Shown piece after piece: positions 1 through 5,537 of a stretch of DNA of 6,843 nucleotides. Where the stretch lies: positions 1 to 6,843 of the forward strand of contig CAZCBD010000150.1 in assembly GCA_964496755.1 (NCBI GenBank), given 5' to 3'. Within the stretch, counting starts at the first letter, position 1. Each line of letters opens with the position of its first letter. The notes under the pieces are model-generated. The model did no database searches. It was not told the DNA's origin and saw nothing but the letters and a program-made list of their open reading frames with translations. This stretch comes from CAZCBD01 sp964496755. GTDB taxonomy: Bacteria > Bacteroidota > Ignavibacteria > Ignavibacteriales > Melioribacteraceae. The position numbers and the translations under genes are program-made.

Positions 1-1
1 T

Positions 2-1408
2 AGCATGTCCGGAAGTTTTAAAAATCTGGATGTTCCGCCAACATTAATTTCGTTTGCAATTTCACCAATTGAAGTTTCGAACGTAATTTCACCGGAATTC
101 AAAAATCTAAATTCTAACGTTGCTTTAATTCCAACGGAGTTTTCTGAAAATTATTTACCGGATTTTGAAAAATTAAAAGTAGGATATAAGCAAATTTCAA
201 AATTGATATCCGAAGGAAAGATTATTTCTGCTCATACGGTAAAGGGTAGGGGAATTTCCGAAGCAATTGCTAAAATGTGTTTCGGCAATAAAATCGGATT
301 TAAATTCAATTCTGAAATTTCTGTAGAAAGCTTATTTAAACCCGGCTTTGGTGGAATTATTGTTGAATTGAATAAAAATTTAGCTCCGGAAACGGTATTT
401 GAAGGCATTAATTTTGAGTTTTTGGGTAAAACCATTGCTGAAACCGAAATTTGCTTTGGAGAGGTTTGCATCGATATAAATGAAGCTATCGGCAAATGGG
501 AAGCCCCGTTGGAGAGTATTTTTCCGTCAACGTTTGAATATTCTACTCAAAAGATTGAAAATTATAATTTTGATGCTCCGATTATATCTACATCGAAAAA
601 TAAATTTGCAAAACCGAAAGTTTTAATAATTGCATTTCCCGGAACCAATAGTGAATATGATTCGGCCAGAGCTTTTAACTTGGCCGGGGGTGATGCAAAG
701 ATAATTCCATTTAAAAATCTAACTGCCAAAATGATAGATGAATCTATTAAACAATTGGCAAATGAAATAAACGGATCACAAATTTTAATGCTCCCGGGTG
801 GATTTAGTGCCGGAGATGAACCGGAAGGATCAGGTAAATTTATTGCTACCGTGCTCCGAAATCCTAAAATCAATGAAGCGGTAATGGATTTATTGAAAAA
901 CAGAGATGGTTTAATGTTGGGGATATGTAACGGTTTTCAAGCATTAATAAAACTCGGCTTGCTCCCGTATGGTGAAATTAGAGAAATTACTCCCGATGCT
1001 CCCACTTTAACTTTTAACAAAATAGGGAGGCATGTGGCAAAAATTGCTTACACAAAAGTTGTTTCAAATCTTTCGCCTTGGTTTTCCGCCACTCCATTAA
1101 ACACAATTCAAGCAATGCCGTTTTCACACGGCGAAGGTCGCTTTGTTGCTAATCAAGAATGGATAAAAAAATTAAAGATTAGCGGTCAGATTGCTACACA
1201 ATACGTAGATTTTTACGGAAATCCAACGTATGAACCGTTTTTTAATCCGAATGGTTCTGTTTTTGCAATTGAAGGAATAACAAGTGCAGATGGCCGTGTT
1301 CTTGGTAAGATGGGGCACAATGAACGTTTAAGTACAAATGTAGCTAAAAATATTCCGGGCAATAAAGAAATTCAATTATTTAAATCCGGTGTTAACTATT
1401 TCAAATAA
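2..1408 (+). CDS. purL: Phosphoribosylformylglycinamidine synthase (FGAM synthase), large type, C-terminal part
   Basis: PurL converts FGAR, ATP and glutamine to FGAM in cytosolic de novo purine synthesis. The gene enters from outside the window: the ATG at position 5 is internal, inside the family motif SMSGSFKNLDVPPT, and the frame stays open upstream. Residues are counted from that ATG. About 1-190 are the end of the second AIRS-like synthase half, including the HTVKGRG and PGFGG loops. About 203-467 are the glutaminase (GATase) domain, starting KPKVLIIAFPGTNSE. The nucleophile is Cys308 in LGICNGFQ. The other triad residues are His438 and Glu440 in GHNERL, by analogy with Salmonella PurL. 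MLPGGFSAGDEPEGSGK and PFSHGEGRF are also typical. The large form is usually about 1,200-1,300 aa, so roughly a third is visible. No lesion is seen. A terminator follows at once, so the next gene is probably transcribed separately. Confidence 0.97.
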   Translation, partial: SMSGSFKNLDVPPTLISFAISPIEVSNVISPEFKNLNSNVALIPTEFSENYLPDFEKLKVGYKQISKLISEGKIISAHTVKGRGISEAIAKMCFGNKIGFKFNSEISVESLFKPGFGGIIVELNKNLAPETVFEGINFEFLGKTIAETEICFGEVCIDINEAIGKWEAPLESIFPSTFEYSTQKIENYNFDAPIISTSKNKFAKPKVLIIAFPGTNSEYDSARAFNLAGGDAKIIPFKNLTAKMIDESIKQLANEINGSQILMLPGGFSAGDEPEGSGKFIATVLRNPKINEAVMDLLKNRDGLMLGICNGFQALIKLGLLPYGEIREITPDAPTLTFNKIGRHVAKIAYTKVVSNLSPWFSATPLNTIQAMPFSHGEGRFVANQEWIKKLKISGQIATQYVDFYGNPTYEPFFNPNGSVFAIEGITSADGRVLGKMGHNERLSTNVAKNIPGNKEIQLFKSGVNYFK

Positions 1409-1440
1409 ATTAGTTTTTCAATTTTGTTGATAATTAAATT

Positions 1441-1473
1441 AAAATCCTGCTAGTCTTTAGCAGGATTTTTTTT
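1441..1473 (+). terminator. Intrinsic terminator of purL
   Basis: The stem AATCCTGCTA (1443-1452) pairs perfectly with TAGCAGGATT (1458-1467) around a 5-nt loop. A run of eight T (1466-1473) follows. The A's before the stem can extend the pairing. It starts 33 bp after the purL stop codon. Confidence 0.93.
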
Positions 1474-1580
1474 GTCTTCCTTTCAAGTTTATTTAATTAC
1501 AACCCTATTTTAGGAGAGCTGGGCTAAGTTGTTGTATTTCAATATGTTGGTTGAATGACTTAAATTAATTATTTGAGTGG

Positions 1581-1695
1581 AAATTAAATATTTTAGCTAA
1601 GATTTAATAATTTGCTTGCATTTTAGACAAAAATAATTGTATTTGAGTATTAAATTTTCATAAACAATAAATTAAATACTAATAATTTTAGCTAA
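1581..1695 (+). repeat. Duplicated composite motif AAATTAAATA + TTTTAGCTAA upstream of the RecG-like gene
   Basis: AAATTAAATA occurs at 1581-1590, directly followed by TTTTAGCTAA at 1591-1600. The same two 10-mers recur at 1669-1678 and 1686-1695, now 7 bp apart. Each contains the perfect palindrome TTAGCTAA (1593-1600 and 1688-1695). A weaker GGCTAAG lies at 1522-1528. The ATTTGAGT octamer is also duplicated (1571-1578 and 1641-1648). The same TTAGCTAA core is found downstream of the gene. The position, 40-145 bp before the start codon, suits an operator, but that role is inferred. The rest of the 1409-1737 interval shows only the purL terminator and AT-rich sequence. Confidence 0.6.
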
Positions 1696-1712
1696 AGACA
1701 GCTATTTATAAT
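1686..1712 (+). promoter_or_regulatory. Possible promoter for the RecG-like gene overlapping a TTAGCTAA box
   Basis: A perfect TATAAT lies at 1707-1712, 25 bp before the ATG at 1738. No good -35 hexamer is present. The place where one would lie is occupied by TTTTAGCTAA (1686-1695). If the TATAAT is used, a protein on the TTAGCTAA box would sit on the promoter. In such AT-rich DNA a TATAAT can easily occur by chance, and Bacteroidota-type bacteria often use a different -10/-7 consensus, so this is tentative. Confidence 0.25.
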
Positions 1713-1737
1713 TTTAAAATAAATCAATTAACTTATT

Positions 1738-3345
1738 ATGGAAAAAGAAGTTAAACAATTATTACAAACCTATTTTAATGATAAAATGAAAGATGAAAAT
1801 ATCATTAAATTAGACAAAGAAAAGTCGGATTCTTCTGAAATGATAGGGAAATCGATATCCGCACTTAGCAACCAAGCCTTAATCAGGAAAGAAAATTTTG
1901 GAATTCTGATACTAAATTCAATTGATTTTGATGAAATTAAATTGAAAAGTCTAATACCGCAACTAATGCGGATAAAAGAACTTAGACTATCTGAATTTAA
2001 CGAAAAAAACGTGAAAATATTTTTGATAGGCTCGGCTAATCCGGGGCTTCCTATATTTTTTCAAAATATAGCCTATATGCATCAAGAGGAAAATATAAAA
2101 CCTTTGGGAATTGAAGAATTCGAAATAATCAGATATCGGTTAAAAGGGGAGGATTGGAGTGCTAATGTAAGTTCATCGGCTCAATTATCGGATTTGGATA
2201 AAGATGCTCTTAGAAGTGCCCGCACGGCTTTTAAAAGCAAACATTTGCATTTGGAAAGAGAAGTTGAATTATGGGATGACAAACGATTTTTAATAAATCT
2301 AGGTTTATTGAAATCAGGAAAACTTACGAATGCGGCTCTTTTATTATTCGGAAAAGAAAATGTGGAAAACTTGTTTTCGCCGCAAATTCCCAAAATTTCG
2401 TGGATTTTGAAGGATGCTAATGGAGTTGAAAGAGGATACCAGCATTTTGGATTGCCTTATTTTACGATATTGCAAAAAGTTATTTCTAAGATTAATAATA
2501 CTACTTACGATTATTCTGCCGATACTGATTATGCTTCTACGGAAACTAAGAAGTATGATCCCAAGGTGCTCCGAGAATTAATTTTGAATGGGATTATTCA
2601 CCACAATTATCATTTGTCGGGAGCATTTGTAATTACTGAATTCCCAGATTATTTGATTTTTGCAAATAAAGGTACTTTTGGTTCTTTTGATATTCAAAAT
2701 ATTTTTGATGATTCCTCCGTGCTCCCGATCTACCAAAACTCTTTACTGGCAAATGCTATGTGTAAGTTAAACATGGTTGATCTAATTGGAGGAGGAATTA
2801 GACGTGTACTAAACATTCAGCGTAGTAAGAATTTTCCTTTGCCTGATTTTGATTCTGATTTTTACGAAGTAAAAGTAAAGTTATACGGCAAGGTTCTTAA
2901 TAAAAATTATACGGAAAAACTTGTAGAGCAGAAAGGGTTAACTTTAAAAGAAGTTTATTATCTTGATCAAGTACAAAAAAGAAACAAAATTACTCCTGAA
3001 GCGGCAGAGCTTTTACGTGCAAAAAAGCTGGTCTCCGGGCGTTATCCCGAACTTTTGGTTTCCGATAAAGCGAATCTTAAAGATTCTTTACGACCTGCTT
3101 TTGTGCCTCGTAAAGTTTATTCTAATCTTGAACTAAAGCAAATTATCTTGGATTATTTGTCTAAAAACAAACAAGCCGGTAGGGGAGAGATTGATGCGCT
3201 TTTGCTTGATAAACTGCCGGAAAGTCTGGATCTAAAAAAGAAAAGAAATAAAATAAAAAATCTTTTGTTTCAAATGTCTCGTACGGATTTTTCAATTAAA
3301 AATGCCGGGCCTGCTACTAAACCGATTTGGGTTTTATCCGATTAA
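1738..3345 (+). CDS. RecG-like / AlbA_2-family putative ATP-binding transcriptional regulator
   Basis: This is a complete 535-aa protein of the family often annotated 'ATP-dependent DNA helicase RecG-like' or 'putative DNA-binding protein', although it has no helicase motifs. An N-terminal AlbA_2 (Schlafen-like) region covers about residues 25-115. It keeps EMIGKSISALSNQA (34-47) but lacks a clear glycine-rich GG-x-GI strand. A linker follows, with DWSA and the DLDKDALRSAR motif (from 152). The GHKL-type ATPase-like domain has VLRELILNGIIHHNY (277-291; E280 and N284 in N-box positions) and IGGGIRRV (350-357). A C-terminal winged-helix-like region (about 455-535) ends in KPIWVL. The ATG is preceded by very AT-rich DNA with no strong Shine-Dalgarno. 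The gene stands alone between two terminators, with TTAGCTAA boxes on both sides. Family members are thought to bind DNA or act as regulators; the target here is unknown. Domain calls are from motif recognition. Confidence 0.85.
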   Translation: MEKEVKQLLQTYFNDKMKDENIIKLDKEKSDSSEMIGKSISALSNQALIRKENFGILILNSIDFDEIKLKSLIPQLMRIKELRLSEFNEKNVKIFLIGSANPGLPIFFQNIAYMHQEENIKPLGIEEFEIIRYRLKGEDWSANVSSSAQLSDLDKDALRSARTAFKSKHLHLEREVELWDDKRFLINLGLLKSGKLTNAALLLFGKENVENLFSPQIPKISWILKDANGVERGYQHFGLPYFTILQKVISKINNTTYDYSADTDYASTETKKYDPKVLRELILNGIIHHNYHLSGAFVITEFPDYLIFANKGTFGSFDIQNIFDDSSVLPIYQNSLLANAMCKLNMVDLIGGGIRRVLNIQRSKNFPLPDFDSDFYEVKVKLYGKVLNKNYTEKLVEQKGLTLKEVYYLDQVQKRNKITPEAAELLRAKKLVSGRYPELLVSDKANLKDSLRPAFVPRKVYSNLELKQIILDYLSKNKQAGRGEIDALLLDKLPESLDLKKKRNKIKNLLFQMSRTDFSIKNAGPATKPIWVLSD

Positions 3346-3364
3346 TTTTTCCCCTTTCTAATTT

Positions 3365-3392
3365 AAAATCCCGCTTTTGCGGGATTTTTTTT
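3365..3392 (+). terminator. Intrinsic terminator of the RecG-like gene
   Basis: AAAATCCCGC (3365-3374) pairs perfectly with GCGGGATTTT (3379-3388) around a TTTT loop. A T-run at 3385-3392 follows. It lies 20 bp after the stop codon. Confidence 0.94.
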
Positions 3393-3426
3393 GCCTTTTA
3401 AACCATTCTATAAAGATAATTTCAAT

Positions 3427-3646
3427 AGCTGAATTTTCTTAAGTAATTCCTTTGAATTATACTGAATTAAAGACAGTATTTTAAAGCAAAATAGCTAAGA
3501 GATATACGATTAAACGGTAGAATTTTACCTAAAATGCGATAAAATAAGCTAAGATTAGCTGAAAAATTAGCCAAGAAAAAACTCCAAATTGTCATCTTAG
3601 CTAAAGATTAGCTAAGACAAAGCTAAGGCAAGCCAAGCTTAGCTTG
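3427..3646 (+). repeat. Array of AGCTAAG-like heptamers, largely in helical phase
   Basis: Copies of AGCTAAG or one- or two-base variants start at 3427 (AGCTGAA), 3493, 3547, 3557 (AGCTGAA), 3569 (AGCCAAG), 3599 (AGCTAAA), 3610, 3621, 3631 (AGCCAAG) and 3641 (AGCTTGT). From 3547 on the steps are 10, 12, 30, 11, 11, 10 and 10 bp, so the copies fall on one face of the helix with one three-turn gap. Two copies are in the full palindrome TTAGCTAA (3597-3604 and 3608-3615), as upstream of the neighbouring gene. The spacing resembles a cooperative protein-binding array or iteron group. No other feature of the 3393-3703 interval explains it. Confidence 0.7.
3468..3482 (+). repeat. Copy of the TAAAGACAG(C)TATTT element also found at 1693-1707
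   Basis: TAAAGACAG followed by TATTT occurs here. With one extra C it also occurs at 1693-1707, immediately after a TTAGCTAA box upstream of the RecG-like gene. Together with the shared TTAGCTAA core this suggests the two intergenic regions share regulatory sequence or arose in part by duplication. Confidence 0.4.
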
Positions 3647-3648
3647 TC
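3616..3648 (+). other. Hairpin / imperfect inverted repeat at the 3' end of the AGCTAAG array
   Basis: GACAAAGCTAAG (3616-3627) pairs with CTTAGCTTGTC (3638-3648) through 11 base pairs with one bulged A, around a 10-nt loop. The inner part CAAGCCAAG/CTTAGCTTG is an alternative imperfect palindrome centred on the HindIII-like AAGCTT (3635-3640). No T-run follows, so it is not an intrinsic terminator. It may be a dyad binding site or a structured 5' leader for the next genes. Confidence 0.5.
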
Positions 3649-3686
3649 AATTAAATTCTTGCAAAACAGCTTAAAAATCAAATTTT

Positions 3687-3694
3687 AAGGAAGG
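3687..3694 (+). promoter_or_regulatory. Shine-Dalgarno that places a TTG start at 3704
   Basis: AAGGAAGG ends 9 nt before TTG at 3704. The first in-frame ATG (3716) is 21 nt away, too far for this site. This is the main support for translation of the small ORF that follows. Confidence 0.5.
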
Positions 3695-3703
3695 ATTAAA
3701 CTC

Positions 3704-3895
3704 TTGAAAATACAGATGCCCAAAGGGAAGCTTATTTTACATATTACGGATGAATTTGCTGATATTATATTTTCAATGAGGATTAATGCAAGCGAAATTG
3801 TTAAATGTTTCTTACATCAAGAACTAAATGCGCTCAGAGTTAATCTATGCAATATTTTTACTTTTGAATCTGTGTTTAAAATTGTAAATTCATAA
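3704..3895 (+). CDS. Hypothetical small protein, 63 aa
   Basis: I do not recognise this protein. It begins at a TTG preceded by a well-placed AAGGAAGG. It begins with lysine-rich KIQMPKGKL, then has alternating acidic and hydrophobic stretches (ITDEFADIIFSMRINASEIV) and two cysteines, and ends FKIVNS. No signal peptide, clear membrane helix or metal-binding motif is visible. It lies just after the AGCTAAG array and 64 bp before the DUF6544-type gene, so the two could share a transcript. A short ORF can arise by chance in AT-rich DNA, or be the worn remnant of a longer gene. The ribosome binding site is the best reason to keep it. Confidence 0.35.
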   Translation: MKIQMPKGKLILHITDEFADIIFSMRINASEIVKCFLHQELNALRVNLCNIFTFESVFKIVNS

Positions 3896-3926
3896 AAGTA
3901 AGAACTTAACAAAGTAAGAACTTAAC
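3895..3926 (+). repeat. Perfect tandem repeat, 2 x 16 bp
   Basis: AAAGTAAGAACTTAAC occurs at 3895-3910 and again, identical and adjacent, at 3911-3926. The first copy begins at the last base of the small ORF's stop codon. The unit contains an imperfect dyad (GTAAG...CTTAAC). It could be two operator half-sites or a recent replication slippage. It sits 34 bp before the next start codon. Confidence 0.9.
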
Positions 3927-3944
3927 TAAAATTAAATTCACCCC

Positions 3945-3953
3945 AAAAGGAAG
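3945..3953 (+). promoter_or_regulatory. Shine-Dalgarno of the DUF6544-type gene
   Basis: AAAAGGAAG ends 6 nt before the ATG at 3960, which fixes that start. Confidence 0.6.
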
Positions 3954-3959
3954 TGTACA

Positions 3960-5066
3960 ATGGCAAAGATAATTTTTATGGTAATTATAGGATTTCATGG
4001 ACTAATTCATTTGATGGGTTTTGTAAAAGCTTTTAATTTTGCCGAGATAAAGGAATTGAGTCTGCCGATTTCAAAATCTCTTGGGATAATTTGGTTTGTT
4101 ACATTTCTATTTTTTACTGCTTCGTTGTTCCAGTGTTTAACGAAAAATGAATTTTGGTGGCTTACGGCATTTATAGGAGTTGTATTTTCACAAGTACTTG
4201 TAATTGTTTTTTGGAAGGATGCAAAATTCGGAACTATTCCGAATATCATAATTCTTTTGGTTTCGATCTTTGCTTTTGCGGGATTTAGTTTTAATCGAAA
4301 TGTAAGTCAAGAAATTAATGAAATGTTTTCCAACGAAATAGCCAATAACCATTCTATTATAACAACGGAAATGACAGATTCTCTACCACTACCTGTTAAA
4401 AAGTGGATAATAAATTCCGGACTCATTGGCAAAAGAAAGATATATACTGTTCGGTTAAAACAAAAAGCTCTAATAAAAATGAAACCTGATCAGGTAGAAT
4501 GGAATGATGCTTATGCGGAACAATATTTTACAATTGATAAACCTGCTTTTATTTGGAAAGTTAATATGCAAATGATGTCGTTTTTAGATATAACCGGTAG
4601 AGATAAATTTTTTGAAGGTAAAGGTGAAATGTCTATAAAAATTTTATCATTATTTCCTGTAGTTAATAGTAGTAATAATGAAAAGATAAATATCGGAACA
4701 ATTCAAAGGTATTTGGGGGAAATTGTTTGGTTTCCTTCTGCGGCACTCAATCCATATATAACTTGGAAAAAAATAGACGATTTTTCGGCAAAAGCCTCCA
4801 TTACATACAAAGGAACTACCGGATCGGGAATATTTTATTTTGATGAAAATGGTTCTTTTATTAAGTTTATTGCTCAAAGGTATATGGGAACTGATGAGAA
4901 TGCTACACTTAAAGAGTGGATAATCACAGCCACTGAAACTCGGGTTATTAATGGTGTCAATATTCCTGTAAAATTGGAAGCTACTTGGAAGTTGGATACC
5001 GATGCTTGGACTTGGTTGAAGCTTGAAATAACTGATATAGAATATAATAAAACAAAAGAATATTGA
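3960..5066 (+). CDS. Membrane protein with DUF6544/DUF6920-like domain, function unknown
   Basis: This is a complete 368-aa protein. The N-terminal third holds four predicted transmembrane helices: about residues 3-25, 38-60, 66-85 and 90-112. A soluble region (about 140-365) follows. It carries the conserved pattern of a family I recognise as DUF6544/DUF6920: LPLPVKKWIINSGLIGK (142 onwards), a TVRLKQKA strand, EQYFTIDKPAFIWK, GRDKFFEGKGEM, YLGEIVWFPSAALNPYITW (251 onwards), GIFYFDENG and a closing LEITDIEYN. The many aromatic beta-strand-like segments suggest a barrel- or START-like fold, possibly for a lipid, but this is inference. No catalytic residues are known to me. It has its own ribosome binding site, and the 3896-3959 gap holds a tandem repeat. 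No clear terminator follows. The family name comes from memory of motifs. Confidence 0.85.
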   Translation: MAKIIFMVIIGFHGLIHLMGFVKAFNFAEIKELSLPISKSLGIIWFVTFLFFTASLFQCLTKNEFWWLTAFIGVVFSQVLVIVFWKDAKFGTIPNIIILLVSIFAFAGFSFNRNVSQEINEMFSNEIANNHSIITTEMTDSLPLPVKKWIINSGLIGKRKIYTVRLKQKALIKMKPDQVEWNDAYAEQYFTIDKPAFIWKVNMQMMSFLDITGRDKFFEGKGEMSIKILSLFPVVNSSNNEKINIGTIQRYLGEIVWFPSAALNPYITWKKIDDFSAKASITYKGTTGSGIFYFDENGSFIKFIAQRYMGTDENATLKEWIITATETRVINGVNIPVKLEATWKLDTDAWTWLKLEITDIEYNKTKEY

Positions 5067-5122
5067 AGATTTAAGGTTTAACTTTAATATTCTTTACTTT
5101 TGATTGTAGTGGATGCTTACTT

Positions 5123-5184
5123 AAATCACAATAATTTGCACATATTGCACAATAAAATATAGTAGTAAAGTGAAAAATTAGAGC
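5123..5184 (+). repeat. Diverged ~60 bp repeat, copy 1
   Basis: ACAATAATT (5128-5136), then GCACATATTGCACAATAAA, align with copy 2 at an offset of 250 bp (5378 onwards), with small gaps. The alignment can be carried to ATTAGAGC here against GTTATATGC there. The stem seen in copy 2 is mostly lost in this copy. Confidence 0.5.
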
Positions 5185-5233
5185 GTTGAAAAACCAAATG
5201 CTCCGGCACCCATGAAAAAACTCTGAAAATGAA

Positions 5234-5329
5234 ATGAAGATTAAACTTAGAGAAGAATAGAGGTTTATACAATGGTGGTTTTGGCTGATTTTAGTCGGAA
5301 TAGGAAGTTTATCAATTTGGGGTATTTAG
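5234..5329 (+). pseudogene. Remnant of a small membrane protein gene with an in-frame TAG
   Basis: An ATG at 5234 reads MKIKLREE, then TAG (5258-5260), then in the same frame RFIQWWFWLILVGIG and SLSIWGI, then TAG at 5327. The tryptophan-rich hydrophobic block resembles the first membrane helix of small membrane proteins I associate with Bacteroidota (pattern QWWLWLILIG). The 5258 stop would be a tryptophan codon (TGG) with one base change. The expected rest of such a protein is missing, since the sequence then runs into repeat copy 2. This is probably dead DNA from a lost gene. The resemblance is from memory and the stretch is short. Confidence 0.4.
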
Positions 5330-5373
5330 CATTTCTTGCTTTTCCATATGTTAAATGATATTTTACGTGATAA

Positions 5374-5435
5374 ACGGACAATAATTGAGCACATATTCCC
5401 AATAAACGTAATATGTGTAGTGGGATGTTATATGC
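5374..5435 (+). repeat. Diverged ~60 bp repeat, copy 2, with a perfect 8-bp stem
   Basis: This is the second copy of the element at 5123-5184. It contains a perfect inverted repeat, CACATATT (5390-5397) and AATATGTG (5410-5417), around a 12-nt loop. It ends in GTTATATGC (5427-5435). That end resembles the GTTRRRY-type core of integron attC sites, but the matching left core is weak, so attC identity is unproven. Confidence 0.5.
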
Positions 5436-5522
5436 AAGGCAGAGCACAAAATGTTTATGAAAAAGTACTAATAAACCAGCCCCCGAGACACCCGCCGTCT
5501 ATGGTTGGTTAAGAAAAGAAAA

Positions 5523-5530
5523 AGAAGGTG
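5523..5530 (+). promoter_or_regulatory. Shine-Dalgarno of hsdM
   Basis: AGAAGGTG ends 7 nt before the ATG at 5538, which supports that start over later methionines. Confidence 0.65.
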
Positions 5531-5537
5531 TTTTAAT

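Larger units (their letters stand above)
5067..5537. other. Degraded intergenic region with repeats and gene debris
   Basis: No intact gene is visible in this stretch on either strand. It holds two diverged copies of a ~60 bp element, a broken small membrane-protein gene between them, and a GC-richer patch near 5479-5500 just before the hsdM leader. This composition suggests an insertion or recombination boundary between the DUF6544-type gene and the restriction-modification locus. Confidence 0.6.

Noticed and set aside
232..873. Minus-strand ORFs inside purL (232-495, 562-873)
   Set aside because: They are antisense shadows of the conserved purL frame.
1738..3345. True RecG helicase
   Set aside because: There are no Walker A/B or SF2 helicase motifs. 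The 'RecG-like' name is historical and based on the C-terminal GHKL-like region.
3427..3646. CRISPR array
   Set aside because: The repeat unit is only 7-9 bp with 3-5 bp between most copies, variants are frequent, and no cas gene is nearby.
4007..4877. Minus-strand ORFs within the DUF6544-type gene (4007-4249, 4650-4877)
   Set aside because: They are antisense to an intact gene with recognisable motifs and have no independent support.
5071..5087. Imperfect palindrome TTAAGGTTTAACTTTAA as a terminator for the DUF6544-type gene
   Set aside because: The dyad has a one-base centre and cannot form a normal loop, it has almost no GC pairs, and no T-run follows.
5265..5447. Minus-strand 60-codon ORF
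   Set aside because: It covers the gene remnant and repeat copy 2, has no ribosome binding site, and has no recognisable features.
5348..5512. 54-codon + strand ORF beginning MLNDILRDKRTI
   Set aside because: It runs across repeat copy 2 and the GC-rich patch, has no ribosome binding site, and reads into PPRHPPS with no family resemblance. It is most likely chance.
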